A stretch of 64,000 nucleotides of DNA from JAGIBJ01 sp032119795 (GCA_032119795.1 JAUMFO010000008.1:248001-312000), one strand, 5' to 3'. Counted from the first letter of the stretch, positions 1 through 8,348 are shown. Notes: a model not told the origin generated them from the letters alone. Made by a program: numbers and translations.

Positions 1-852
1 ACGCCAGGCCCGCTCCAGCCACTTCCAGTAGGTGCTCTCGTGCGTATTGGAGTCATGCGTCGGCCAGCCCTTGAAGCTCGGCCAACCCGTCGGGCTGTGC
101 TTCTGCGTGAGGTTGCCGTAGGTGAGGAGGTTCTCGACCAGCGCAGTACTGCCGTCGGCGCCGTGATCGGAGCAGTCCTTCAGCGCGACCGTCACGCCAT
201 ACGGGCTCCATGGGCGCCCACAGTGGAACTTGCCACCGATGAACCGGTAGGCGCTCACATGCGTGTGGGTGTCGAGGAATCCCTTCACCGGAGCGGTCGG
301 GCTTGCGCCCTTGAACGGCGTGCCGGTGGCGCCGACCTCAAGCTCCGGGAACTCGGCGCAGCCCTTCGCCGCCACGAACGACCAGCGTGCGTCAGCGTCG
401 GCCGTGACCGACAGACGTTGACCAGCGGTGACGGTGAGGTCCTTGCCGCTCAGCTTCGACGTGAGCCGCAGCCCACCGCTCCCTGCGTCCGCCACCGACC
501 AGTCGGCCGGGAGCGCTGGGCTCGTGCGCCAGGTGACCGGACTCGTCGCCTGGGGCATCCGCCCGTCGGGGCCAAACAGCAGATAGCTGCCAAGCGCCGT
601 GGCCTGCAAACGAAACGCGGTTGCACCGGCAAGTCCCTCAGCGCCGAGCCCACCAACGCCATAGCCGCGCGCGTCGCGCGCCACGAAGCGCCCAGAGTCC
701 GCGTCCTGCAAGGCGTAGCACCCGTGAACGAGCGAGTAGACCGGCTCCGGCGCCGCAGCCTGTGCGGAGCTGGTGAGCGCTCCGCATACCAGCCCTGCCA
801 AGGCAAGCGTGCGGGCCGTAGCAACGGCACTGAAGAGTCGCGATGGGCGCAC
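1..852 (-). CDS. Secreted protein with HxH motif, 3' end cut by window edge
   Basis: The open frame on the minus strand runs off the left edge after 284 codons. The GTG start at 852 gives a typical signal peptide: Arg near the start, then a hydrophobic stretch (LALAGLVCGAL) ending SAQA-A. The mature part begins with a CYALQDADSGRFV segment, followed by a beta-rich region. Near residue 200 comes DTHTHVSAYRF, an HxH arrangement like the first metal ligands of amidohydrolase/TIM-barrel metallohydrolases. The final visible stretch (HDSNTHESTYWKWLERAW) is rich in aromatics. It lies on the same strand as fliN, 203 bp away, and is probably not flagellar. A secreted metal-dependent hydrolase is my best guess; the family is not firmly recognised. 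Confidence 0.6.
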   Translation of the reverse strand, partial: MRPSRLFSAVATARTLALAGLVCGALTSSAQAAAPEPVYSLVHGCYALQDADSGRFVARDARGYGVGGLGAEGLAGATAFRLQATALGSYLLFGPDGRMPQATSPVTWRTSPALPADWSVADAGSGGLRLTSKLSGKDLTVTAGQRLSVTADADARWSFVAAKGCAEFPELEVGATGTPFKGASPTAPVKGFLDTHTHVSAYRFIGGKFHCGRPWSPYGVTVALKDCSDHGADGSTALVENLLTYGNLTQKHSPTGWPSFKGWPTHDSNTHESTYWKWLERAWR

Positions 853-1055
853 GGGACCTCGATGTGAGACGACGAAACCCGGCGGCGCCGGGGCGACTAA
901 GCGGGAACGCTCAGACGAATGGGACAGCTCTCAGCATGACGCACGGGGCACGCAAGAACAATGCCGTTGCCCCACATCCTGGTAATACAGCATTTTGAGG
1001 GGATTTGCGATGAGGCGGCGTCTCGCGCCAGCGACGCGGACCCCGCAGCAGCGAA

Positions 1056-1409
1056 CTAGGCGGCGAGCTGCTCGGCAGGCGCGATGGGTGCGCCCATCAG
1101 GCCGGGAGCGGCCTGCGCCACGACCGGAGCGGCATCGTCGACGATCTCGGTGATCTTCAGGCCGTAGACGTCATCGATCACGAGGACCTCGCCACGAGCG
1201 ACGAGCCGGTCGTTGACGCGCAACGAGAGCGCAGCGCCGGCCGTGGTGTCGAGCGGGATGACCGCACCAGGCCCAAGTTCGAGCGCCTCGCCGAGCGTCA
1301 TCGAGGAACGCCCGAGTTCGACGGTGACCGACACGCGCACGCCAACGAGGCGCTCCAGGTCGGCGACCGGGGCGGAGTGCGTGGCGGTGAGTTCAGGTGA
1401 GTCGAGCAT
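1056..1409 (-). CDS. fliN: Flagellar motor switch protein FliN
   Basis: 117 residues, the usual size for FliN. The SpoA (C-ring) domain spans about residues 20-95: LVGVRVSVTVELGRSSMTLGEAL, then LGPGAVIPLD, VNDRLVARGEV and VYGLKITEI, all classic FliN blocks. FliN forms the base of the cytoplasmic C-ring with FliM and helps dock the export ATPase complex. It is the last gene of the long flagellar operon, after fliL. A second SpoA protein (fliY-like, 4907-5962) lies upstream, so the C-ring probably uses both. In many bacteria fliOPQR follow fliN; here a secreted protein does. Confidence 0.95.
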   Translation of the reverse strand: MLDSPELTATHSAPVADLERLVGVRVSVTVELGRSSMTLGEALELGPGAVIPLDTTAGAALSLRVNDRLVARGEVLVIDDVYGLKITEIVDDAAPVVAQAAPGLMGAPIAPAEQLAA

Positions 1410-1465
1410 GGCTTAGGTGGTGGGGTCGGCAGACAGGTGGCGGAGGGGTGCGGAGGACGAGGTGA

Positions 1466-1924
1466 CTACTGGACGGCGACGTCGGTGAAGATCAGGTGCT
1501 CGATCTTCACATCGGTGTTGGCCTTGATCTCTTCGACGATCGCCTCTTTGAGGTGATGACGCTTCGTCTTGTTGATCAGTTCGTTGGCCTCGGCGCCGGT
1601 GAGGGCGTCGGTCACGATGTCGCGCACGATCGCCTCCTGCGGGAGCGTGCCGTAGCCCTCCGGCGCCTTGGGAGCGCCGTGGCCGCCGCCGCTCGCTTCG
1701 GCCACGGCCTCCGCGAGGTAGTGGTGCTTGAGGATCAGGCCAACGTTGAGCTTCGCGAAGCGGCCGTCCTTGAGGTTGACCAGGAAGTCCTTGGGCATGA
1801 TGTAGACCTCGCCGTGGACCTTCGGCTTCGGCGCCGCCTCAGCGGGCGCCTTGGCGAAGAACGTCTTGCCGGCCAGCAGGCCGACCACGAGGATCACGAT
1901 GGGGAGGATGAGCTTTGGCTTCAT
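1466..1924 (-). CDS. fliL: Flagellar basal body-associated protein FliL
   Basis: 152 residues from ATG 1924. There is a short cytoplasmic N-terminus, one membrane helix at about residues 5-22 (LILPIVILVVGLLAG), an alanine-rich linker and a periplasmic FliL domain. That domain has the typical IMPKDFLVNLKDGRFAKLNVGL strand and the C-terminal IVRDIVTDALTGAEANELINKTKRHHLKEAIVEEI helix. FliL surrounds the stator and stabilises MotAB at the motor. An upstream in-frame extension of 94 residues exists, but it overlaps motB, is composed of P/R-rich out-of-frame-like sequence, and was rejected as the start. Encoded between motB and fliN. Confidence 0.93.
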   Translation of the reverse strand: MKPKLILPIVILVVGLLAGKTFFAKAPAEAAPKPKVHGEVYIMPKDFLVNLKDGRFAKLNVGLILKHHYLAEAVAEASGGGHGAPKAPEGYGTLPQEAIVRDIVTDALTGAEANELINKTKRHHLKEAIVEEIKANTDVKIEHLIFTDVAVQ

Positions 1925-1958
1925 GGGTCTGTCGATGGATCGGGTCGGAGGGCGAAGC

Positions 1959-2933
1959 TCAGTGCGAGCTCTCGGAAGGTGCGGTCTCGGCGGGCGCGGC
2001 GCCAGCCGGCGCGTCCTCGGAGAAGCGGGTGGCGGTGTCGGACGCCTCGAGTTCTGCAGCCTTGGCGGCGTCGTCGGTCGACTCGGCGGCGCTGTCGGCT
2101 GCGCCGGAGTCGGCAGCCGGAGCCTCGCCCGTGGAGGCCTGCGTCGACACGGCCACGCTGCGCGGCAGGAAGAGTTCCACGCGCCGGTTGGCTGCGCGTC
2201 CGGCAACGGTCGAGTTCGTCGACCGCGGGTCGTAGAACGCGCGACCGGTGGCCGTGAGTCGTGCGGGCGAGACGCGATCGGTGATGAGCTGGCGCACCAC
2301 CGCGGCGGCGCGGGCGGTCGACAGCTCCCAGTTCGTCGGGAACTGGCCGGAGACGGGCTGAGAGTCGGTGTGGCCGGAGACCATCACGGCGTGGCGGCCG
2401 TCGGCGCGCAGGAGGCGGGCGAGATCGCCAATGATTGGCAGGGCGGCCGGGTTGATCGCAGCCGAGCCGGAGGCAAACAGCAGCCCGTCGCTCTTCACGC
2501 GCACGGTGAGGCCGTCGGCCGAGACCTCGGTCTCGATCTTGTCCTTCACGCCGGCCTTGGCGGCCGCGGCTTTGATCATCTGTTCGAGCTGCTTGAGATC
2601 GGCCTGCTCTTCTTGCGCCGAGCTCGCCTGGCCCGAGCTCTGCGGCGCTAGCGCGGCCTGCAGCGACGGGCGTGGCGGCGCCGCCGCCGGGGTCGGCACG
2701 CCAGACTCGGCGCCCGTCTCCTTGATGGCCTCGCCGCCGCTCATCACCGGAGGACCGTTGAAGGCAGAGTTCAGTGACTTGGAAAGCTCGTTGAACTTGC
2801 CCTTGTTCACGTTGGAGATCGAGAACATGACGATGAACAGCGCCATGAGCAGGGTGATCATGTCGGCGTAGGTCAGCAGCCAGCGCTCGTCCGGGTGCTC
2901 GTCATGCGCAGCATGCTTGTGCTTGCGCGACAT
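1959..2933 (-). CDS. motB: Flagellar motor stator protein MotB
   Basis: 324 residues. A basic N-terminus is followed by the single membrane helix (WLLTYADMITLLMALFIVMFS). The aspartate in TYAD is the proton-binding residue of MotB proteins. A linker and an Ala/Gln-rich coiled segment lead to the OmpA-like peptidoglycan-binding domain at about residues 155-260 (VSGHTDSQPV, NWELSTARAAAVVRQL, ANRRVELFL). The last 60 residues are an acidic, Ala/Ser-rich tail not needed for the fold. MotB anchors the stator to the cell wall and forms the ion channel with MotA, encoded immediately upstream. Confidence 0.95.
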   Translation of the reverse strand: MSRKHKHAAHDEHPDERWLLTYADMITLLMALFIVMFSISNVNKGKFNELSKSLNSAFNGPPVMSGGEAIKETGAESGVPTPAAAPPRPSLQAALAPQSSGQASSAQEEQADLKQLEQMIKAAAAKAGVKDKIETEVSADGLTVRVKSDGLLFASGSAAINPAALPIIGDLARLLRADGRHAVMVSGHTDSQPVSGQFPTNWELSTARAAAVVRQLITDRVSPARLTATGRAFYDPRSTNSTVAGRAANRRVELFLPRSVAVSTQASTGEAPAADSGAADSAAESTDDAAKAAELEASDTATRFSEDAPAGAAPAETAPSESSH

Positions 2934-2935
2934 GA

Positions 2936-3760
2936 CTAGGCCGCCTTCTTGTCTTCCACGGCCTGGAGCTTGGGAGCGCCCGGGAGGGTGACGCTGTCGC
3001 GCTGCTTGGGCGGCACGTAGGTGAGGAGTTTCTCGGCGACCATTCGCGGGTTGTCGCCCTTTTGAATCGCGAGGATCCCCTGGATGGTCATGTTGCGCAT
3101 CTGCACTTCCCAGCCGGAGACCTGTTTGAGGCGGGTCGCGATGGGCAGGGCGATCACGTTGGCGAAACCGACGCCAACGAGGGTGGCGATGAAGGCCACG
3201 GAGATGGAGGGGCCGAGGGAATCGGGATCAGACAGGTTGCCGAGCACGTGGACGAGCGAGATGACGGTGCCGAGCACGCCGATCGTCGGCGAGTAGCCGG
3301 AGGCGAGCCGGAAGACGTCTTCGCCGACCTTGTGGCGCGTCTGCATCGATTCGATCTCGAGCTCGAGGATCTCCTCGACGGCGTGCGCGTCGGTGCCGTC
3401 GACGACGAGCTGCAGGCCCTTGCGAGTGAACTCGTCCGGAACCTCGGGCAGCTGCGCTTCCAGCGCCAGCAGGCCGTCGCGCCGGGCCGTGTCGGCGAAG
3501 CCAACGAGGCGCTCGACCTGGCCGGAGATGTCGACCGGCTCGGCGAGCATTGCGGCCTTGTAGCCGGGCACGATCTGCTTCATGCCCTCCATGCCCAGCG
3601 AGGCCATGGTGGCACCGAGCGTGCCGCCGCCGATGATCACGATCGCGGACGGCGCGAACAGCATCATGGGGGTCACACCCTCGAGGAAGGCGCCTGCGAG
3701 AATCAGGCCGACCGCGACGAGGATGCCGATGAGGGCTCCAGCTTTCATTCCTCCGAACAT
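2936..3760 (-). CDS. motA: Flagellar motor stator protein MotA
   Basis: 274 residues with the MotA/TolQ/ExbB layout: two N-terminal helices (AGALIGILVAVGLILAGAFLEG; MLFAPSAIVIIGGGTLGATMASL), a large cytoplasmic loop that meets FliG, and two C-terminal helices (GYSPTIGVLGTVISLVHVLGNL; SISVAFIATLVGVGFANVIALPIA). Homology to other MotA proteins starts at the second Met (MKAGAL), so the true start could be 3748; the GGAGGA just before it would then lie too close to act as a normal ribosome site. Together with MotB it drives rotation by ion flow. It is preceded by a 181-bp gap, so it may begin a transcript of its own. Confidence 0.95.
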   Translation of the reverse strand: MFGGMKAGALIGILVAVGLILAGAFLEGVTPMMLFAPSAIVIIGGGTLGATMASLGMEGMKQIVPGYKAAMLAEPVDISGQVERLVGFADTARRDGLLALEAQLPEVPDEFTRKGLQLVVDGTDAHAVEEILELEIESMQTRHKVGEDVFRLASGYSPTIGVLGTVISLVHVLGNLSDPDSLGPSISVAFIATLVGVGFANVIALPIATRLKQVSGWEVQMRNMTIQGILAIQKGDNPRMVAEKLLTYVPPKQRDSVTLPGAPKLQAVEDKKAA

Positions 3761-3785
3761 CGGCGGTCAGCAGATGAACTTGCGT

Positions 3786-3805
3786 GCTTGTCCAACAAGC
3801 TGGAC
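3786..3805. repeat. Inverted repeat upstream of motA
   Basis: GCTTGTCCAACAAGC (3786-3800) is a perfect 6-bp stem with a 3-nt loop. It overlaps a second palindrome GTCCA-n6-TGGAC (3790-3805). It lies 26-45 bp upstream of the motA start, inside the only sizeable gap of the second half of the flagellar operon. It could be an operator or an mRNA 5' hairpin. No sigma-28-like promoter was found in this gap. Confidence 0.45.
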
Positions 3806-3941
3806 AGGTGATCCGTTACTCGGTATGCAAGCGGCAGGAGCGGGCACCCAGACGCGCCAAAGCGGTCCAGAAGCCTTTAGTGGCGGGCGATTCCTGACGA
3901 GCCCCCGCCAAACCCGAGGAACCGGATTCTGGTCTAACCAG

Positions 3942-4910
3942 CTATTTGGCGGAGTGGGTGCGGTCAAAGACCCGCACCACGGAGCCAAGTTCGGGCGGCA
4001 GCACGAACTTGGCTAGCGCCGCATCATCGCGCTCGGTGAAGCCCGTCGCGCGGAGGTAGGCGTCGCGATCGCCAGTGCCCACGCGCGCCCCTGAGCCGAT
4101 CACGATGTACGTCTCGACGCCGGGCGCGGCGAGGATCGCCCGCTCAAACGCGTTGCCTTCCGGTGGCCACGAGCAGAGCACGACCTGCGGCCGGTACTGC
4201 TTGACGGCCTTGGCTGCGTCGAGCCGCTCCACGTCGGGCGGGAAGTCAACCGCCGACCAGCTGTGATCGTCGGTGGCGGTGATGTCCACTCCCGCCTCCT
4301 TCAGGAAGCGCGAGAGTGTGCCATCGCCTGCGGCGACCTCGAGCGCCCGACGATCTCCGATCAGCGCGGCCAGGCGCTTGATCAGCGGCTTGGAATAGAA
4401 GCAGTAGATGCCCTTGGGCTCGACCAACGGCATGAGGCGCTTGCGCTGCCAAAGCAGCGGCCAAAGCAGGCGAAAGCGCCCCATCGAGACGGGCTTGCGA
4501 TCGAGACCGCCGCCATCGAAGAGCAGCCGCTGAGCGACCCATCCGTTGACGAGATTGAACCGAACGCGGCCCGACTTCACGCCGCTGGCGGCGCGCACAC
4601 TGAGGTGACGAATCGACTCCGCCGCCATCGAGCGTCGCACCTGCGCGGCGAGCGCGGCATCGATCCCAGAGCGAGTCGGCTTGGCGCCGCGAGCCGCCGG
4701 CTGCCCGCCGCCGCTGGCGAGCTGCTGCACATACTGCTCAAGCGCGCGGGGGTCTCCGGTGTCGACGACGGCGCTGAGTTCGGCCTCGACCTGCGTCCAC
4801 TCGTGCGGGAACTCCGCCCGCATCTCATCGAGGGTCGGGCGGGATTTCAGCCAGGCGCGCACGTCGGCTGAGCGACGCGAGCGCAGCCCCTCCCCCGCGC
4901 CGGGCGTCAC
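3942..4910 (-). CDS. SAM-dependent methyltransferase-like protein in the flagellar operon
   Basis: 322 residues. The C-terminal half has a class I methyltransferase fold: motif I is ALEVAAGDGTLSRFL (about residues 190-204), followed by VDITATDDHSW, where an acidic residue would bind the SAM ribose, and a strand VVLCSWPPEGNAFE in the motif IV position. The first 130 residues (RAWLKSRPTLDEMRAEFPHEW) are mainly helical and unrecognised. It overlaps fliY by 4 bp, so it is translated with the C-ring genes, and is followed by the gap before motA. A role in modifying a flagellar protein is possible but only inferred from position. Confidence 0.65.
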   Translation of the reverse strand: MTPGAGEGLRSRRSADVRAWLKSRPTLDEMRAEFPHEWTQVEAELSAVVDTGDPRALEQYVQQLASGGGQPAARGAKPTRSGIDAALAAQVRRSMAAESIRHLSVRAASGVKSGRVRFNLVNGWVAQRLLFDGGGLDRKPVSMGRFRLLWPLLWQRKRLMPLVEPKGIYCFYSKPLIKRLAALIGDRRALEVAAGDGTLSRFLKEAGVDITATDDHSWSAVDFPPDVERLDAAKAVKQYRPQVVLCSWPPEGNAFERAILAAPGVETYIVIGSGARVGTGDRDAYLRATGFTERDDAALAKFVLPPELGSVVRVFDRTHSAK

Positions 4911-5962
4911 GGCGTCTGCCCGCGGTCTGGGTCCTCGCCCGCTGGCGGCGCGGGCCCGTCGCTTGGAGCGTCGCTCGCTGCGGCCGCAGGCGACTGCGCA
5001 TCCGGGGTCCCCGGGGCTTGCGCGGCGGCCGGTGGTCCGGCAGGTTCGGGCACCAGCGACGGCGTCTCACGGGTGCGCTGGCCTGGAATCCCTGTCACGT
5101 GCAGCACGAGCGTGCCGTGATCGCTGACCTCGAGGTCACCGTATGCGACCGGGGTGCCGCCGGAGATCAGATCGACGGGCGCGTCGACCGCCTCTTCAAG
5201 CTCCAGCACCTCGCCATCCTGCAGGTGCAGCACGTGGGAGAGCGGCACGTTGGCGTGCCCCATCCCGATCGACAGTTCGAGGGGCACGGCCGAGAGGGCA
5301 CGGTCGAGTTCGCCGCGCAGCGCGGTCGCTGCTCGGCGTTTGGCGTCTTCGGCCTCGTCCGTGGCGTCAGCCTCGACGACGGGCTCACTTGGGCTCGGCG
5401 GCGTCGTGTCGCTGAGGCGCGCAACCATCACCCCCGGGACGACGACCACGAGACGGACTTCGTGTTCGTCGGTATGCAGCATCAAGACGACGGCGTCCGG
5501 CAGCGGTCCGACCTCGGCACGGATCGCACCGTCATCGTTGCCGACGGTGACCTGCGTCGAGGAGCAATCCGGCGGCAGATCCGCAACGGCGGTGATCGCC
5601 GCCGCGATCGCCTGCGTCACCGTCGTCGCCGTCTCGCGAGCAGCTTCGGCGACGAGATCGCTCCACTTCGGCGGTGCGGGCGCCCCCTCCTTGCGGTCCT
5701 CAGGGGCCACGGGAGTCGGCGTGGCTGGAACGTCAAAACCCAGGACCGCCGCCATCGAAGCGGGAGATCCCCCGAGCAACACGCCACCCGGAGCGACGAA
5801 GGTCCACCGGGTCACGGCGAGTAGCAGCGGGCGTTCGGCGCCAACGAACGGGTCGGCGCCGCGCGGGAGCGGCGTGACGGCGCCAACCTGCACCTGCTCG
5901 GGCAACGCGGCACGGGCAGCGTCGGCGGCAACGGCGGCAATCGCGCTGAATGCCGTCTTCAT
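4907..5962 (-). CDS. fliY: FliY/FliN-type motor switch protein with SpoA domain
   Basis: 351 residues. A SpoA domain is clear at about residues 230-310 (LRGELDRALSAVPLELSIGMGHANVPLSHVL, LEEAVDAPVDLISGGTPVAYGDLEV). The N-terminal 200 residues contain strands such as RPLLLAVTRWTFVAPGGVLL and a region VTQAIAAAITAVADLPP that could be a divergent CheC-like module, as in FliY; I see no clear phosphatase motif. The C-terminal 45 residues are a Pro/Ala-rich tail. It overlaps fliM (upstream) and the methyltransferase (downstream) by 4 bp each. It likely forms the C-ring with FliM and the shorter FliN. Confidence 0.75.
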   Translation of the reverse strand: MKTAFSAIAAVAADAARAALPEQVQVGAVTPLPRGADPFVGAERPLLLAVTRWTFVAPGGVLLGGSPASMAAVLGFDVPATPTPVAPEDRKEGAPAPPKWSDLVAEAARETATTVTQAIAAAITAVADLPPDCSSTQVTVGNDDGAIRAEVGPLPDAVVLMLHTDEHEVRLVVVVPGVMVARLSDTTPPSPSEPVVEADATDEAEDAKRRAATALRGELDRALSAVPLELSIGMGHANVPLSHVLHLQDGEVLELEEAVDAPVDLISGGTPVAYGDLEVSDHGTLVLHVTGIPGQRTRETPSLVPEPAGPPAAAQAPGTPDAQSPAAAASDAPSDGPAPPAGEDPDRGQTP

Positions 5963-6867
5963 GCGCCGGCCCCAACGCGAACGGCGCGGTGCATCCCACT
6001 GCGGCCGATATGCCCGTACTGCACCGGCACCCCGTCGACGATCAGCGCCGCCGACTCGGTGGCAGGCGTCGAGAGCGGAACGCGGTCGCCCGGGTGGAGC
6101 CCTGAGATCTGGCCGGCCGTCAGCTTCACGGTCCCCAGGCGCACCTGCACCTCGACGCTGGCCTCACCGAGGCGCGCTTGGACTGCCCGGGTCGTGGCTG
6201 GGTCATCTCCGGCACCCCGCGCCGACGGGCGCGAAAGTTGGCGGCCAACGGGGGCCAAGACCGTTTGCGGGAACGCCAGGTGCAGCACGCTCAGGGTGTT
6301 GAAGATCTTGACCTCGACCGCGATCAGCAGGATCAGATCGTGGGGCTCGAGATCGGCGGCCAGCGCGCTCTGCGACTTCACGCCGGTCGCGACCAGGGTC
6401 GCGCCGGTGGCCTCTTCCCAGAGGCGACCCAGCGCCGAGACGAGCAGGTCGTTCATACGGCTGAGCAACGCCCGGTCGATCGTGGTGACCGGCCGCAGCG
6501 GCCGGGCCGGATCGGGCTCGGTGCCGAGCAGCCGCTCGACGACGAGCGACGCCAGCGTCGGGTCGAGCACGAGGTAGAGGTGGCCGCCGGCGGAGGACTC
6601 GATCACGGTCGTGACGGCGTCGTCCGCTGGAATCGGATGCCCGTCACGCCAAGAGAGTTCGCGGACCCAAAGCGGCTCCAGCTCCAAGCTCAGCCCGAGG
6701 TCGGCGGTCGCGCGCGGGCCAACGATCGGAGCGAGGTCGTCGACGAGTCGACGCAGCCGCGCCTGCTGATCTGGCGGGAGCGCGCTGGGCGCCGAGAAGT
6801 CGACCGGCCGCAGCCACGGTTTGCGGCCTTCGGCGCGGTCAGGATGGAAGATTCGGGTCTCGCTCAC
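5959..6867 (-). CDS. fliM: Flagellar motor switch protein FliM
   Basis: 302 residues from GTG 6867, which has a GGGGGAA ribosome site just upstream; an in-frame start further up adds a Ser/Cys-rich stretch unlike FliM. The middle domain shows the CheC-like region (IPADDAVTTVIESSAGGHLYLVLDPTLASLVVERLLG, TTIDRALLSRMNDLLVSALGRLW). The C-terminal SpoA domain is VQARLGEASVEVQVRLGTVKLTAGQISGLHPGDRVPL. FliM receives CheY-P and sets rotation direction. The N-terminal EIDALL CheY-binding peptide typical of FliM is not evident (the start is SETRIFHPDRAEGR), so CheY binding may differ. Lies between flbD and fliY. Confidence 0.85.
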   Translation of the reverse strand: MSETRIFHPDRAEGRKPWLRPVDFSAPSALPPDQQARLRRLVDDLAPIVGPRATADLGLSLELEPLWVRELSWRDGHPIPADDAVTTVIESSAGGHLYLVLDPTLASLVVERLLGTEPDPARPLRPVTTIDRALLSRMNDLLVSALGRLWEEATGATLVATGVKSQSALAADLEPHDLILLIAVEVKIFNTLSVLHLAFPQTVLAPVGRQLSRPSARGAGDDPATTRAVQARLGEASVEVQVRLGTVKLTAGQISGLHPGDRVPLSTPATESAALIVDGVPVQYGHIGRSGMHRAVRVGAGA

Positions 6868-6951
6868 GGGACTTCCCCCGGTGGATCGGCAGGCACTGGC
6901 CGAACCTGTAGAACACCCGCCGACTTGCACGGGCGTGACCGCCCGCGGGCG

Positions 6952-7176
6952 TCAGCGCGATTCGACGAGTTTGGGCACGCCGAACGTCTGGCGGCCGATC
7001 TCGGCACGCCACCGCATGACGGCGTCGATCACCTGCTGAGGTGATTCGGAGACGACCAGACGGGCACCCGTCACGAGCGTGATGACGGTGTCGGGGTTGG
7101 CCTCGACGGTGGCGACGAGGTCGCAGTTGAGGACGAGCGAGGCTTCGCTCTGCCCGAGGCGGTGAAGAGTGATCAC
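6952..7176 (-). CDS. flbD: Flagellar protein FlbD family
   Basis: 74 residues, starting MITLHRLGQSEASLVLNCDLVATVEANPDTVITLVTG, the standard FlbD/YlzI signature (MI.LTRLNG..f.LN.dLI..iE..PDT.ItL..G). These small cytoplasmic proteins are common in Gram-positive and deep-branching flagellar operons and are thought to act near motA/motB; the mechanism is unclear. Not the transcriptional activator FlbD of Caulobacter. Located between flgE and fliM as in other Gram-positive clusters. Confidence 0.92.
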   Translation of the reverse strand: MITLHRLGQSEASLVLNCDLVATVEANPDTVITLVTGARLVVSESPQQVIDAVMRWRAEIGRQTFGVPKLVESR

Positions 7177-7243
7177 GGGGAGGGTGCGGACGGCACAGCA
7201 GCGGCGCGCGGCGCAGAGGCGCCGCGCGCTCAGCAGGCTGCTG

Positions 7244-8146
7244 CTAGCGGATGAGGTTGACCAGGTCCTGGAGCATCTGGTCGGTCGTCGAGATCACGCG
7301 CGAGTTGGCCTGAAAGCCACGCTGCGCGGAGATCATGGTGGTGAACTCCGACGCCATATCGACGTTGGACATCTCAAGGACGCCGGCGATCGACTGGCCG
7401 TACTTGCCACCAGGGGTACCGTCGAGCGGAGCGCCGGACTGGGCGGTGGCCTGCCAGCGGTTGTTCGTCACCCGCTCAAGGCCGGGCTCGTTGGAGAACT
7501 TCGCGAGCGACATGTAGCCAGCGATCGCGCGGCCGGAGGCGTCGATCGGCGGCAGTGCGGCTGGCTGGGTGTAGCCCGCCGGCGGAATGAAGCTGACGGC
7601 ACCATCCGGCGCCACGGCGACGCCTGTCGCACCCTCGGGGATCTCGATGTAGCAGTCAGCCACGCCGCCACCACCAGCGGTGTCGGGAGCAACCTTGCCC
7701 ATGACGTAGTAGCCGTCGGTCGTGACGAGGAAGCCCTTGTCGTTGCGCGAGAAGTTGCCGGAGCGGGTGAAGTTCACGTCGGCACCAGCCGGCGTGCCCG
7801 CGGTCGGGTTGCCAGGGGTCGTCGTGCCGTTGCCGACGCGGATCCACCCCTCGCCCTGAATGGCGACGTCCAGGCCGGAGCCCGTCACCTGGAAGGAGCC
7901 TGCGCCCATCAGGTTGCCGATCGAGCCGACGTTGACGCCGAGACCGATCTGCTTGGAGTTGCTGCCGCCGTAGCCCGGGCTCGACGCGGCGCCGGTGCCC
8001 TGCAGCTGGGTCAGTGAATCCTGGAACGACGTACGGCTGGACTTGTAGCCGATCGTGTTGACGTTCGCCAGGTTGTTGGAGGTGACGTCGAGCAGGATCT
8101 GGTGAGCCTTGAGACCGCTCTGGGCGGTGAACATCGATCGCATCAT
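7244..8146 (-). CDS. flgE: Flagellar hook protein FlgE
   Basis: 300 residues from ATG 8146. The N-terminal rod/hook signature MFTAQSGLKAHQILLDVTSNNLANVNTIGYKSSRTSFQDSL and the C-terminal SNVDMASEFTTMISAQRGFQANSRVISTTDQMLQDLVNL identify it. The central FlgE/F/G-like core (FQVTGSGLDVAIQGEGWI, FTRSGNFSRNDKGFLVTTDGYYVMG) is present. It is shorter than enterobacterial FlgE (about 400), so the outer hook domain is reduced. AAAGGA upstream serves as ribosome site. A sigma-28-like site at 8257-8285 precedes it, suggesting the hook gene has its own promoter inside the operon. Confidence 0.93.
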   Translation of the reverse strand: MMRSMFTAQSGLKAHQILLDVTSNNLANVNTIGYKSSRTSFQDSLTQLQGTGAASSPGYGGSNSKQIGLGVNVGSIGNLMGAGSFQVTGSGLDVAIQGEGWIRVGNGTTTPGNPTAGTPAGADVNFTRSGNFSRNDKGFLVTTDGYYVMGKVAPDTAGGGGVADCYIEIPEGATGVAVAPDGAVSFIPPAGYTQPAALPPIDASGRAIAGYMSLAKFSNEPGLERVTNNRWQATAQSGAPLDGTPGGKYGQSIAGVLEMSNVDMASEFTTMISAQRGFQANSRVISTTDQMLQDLVNLIR

Positions 8147-8256
8147 CGGGACATCGTGTCCTTTTTCGTGCGGCCTCCCCTGAGGGGTCCGGCCTAGGTT
8201 GAGTAGAAGTAAGGCGGGTTGCAGCGCGCTCCATGCGCGCAACGCCTTATAGGTGA

Positions 8257-8285
8257 AGTATCGGTCGACTGGTCATACGAGTTGA
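8257..8285 (-). promoter_or_regulatory. Sigma-28-like promoter upstream of flgE
   Basis: Reading on the minus strand: TCAA (8285-8282), a 17-nt spacer, then CCGATACT (8264-8257). It matches the TCAA-N16/17-CCGA pattern seen before other flagellar genes of this window and resembles the FliA consensus (TAAA-N15-GCCGATAA). It is about 110 bp upstream of the flgE start. Confidence 0.6.
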
Positions 8286-8348
8286 CCGCGTCCAGCCGAA
8301 ATTCGACACATCGCGCCAGCGAGCTTAAGAACTGGCGACCGGGGGTCG

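Noticed and set aside
40..867. 275-codon open frame on the plus strand
   Set aside because: It lies opposite the secreted protein on the minus strand, which has a signal peptide and coherent sequence; the plus frame is Arg/Ala-rich noise typical of high-GC antisense.
3761..3941. Sigma-28-like promoter for motA
   Set aside because: A GCAA-N16-CCGATG match ends on the start codon itself and lacks TCAA; too weak to list.
3767..3988. Small minus-strand frame before motA
   Set aside because: No ribosome site, overlaps the methyltransferase end, and composition is random; treated as the motA leader.
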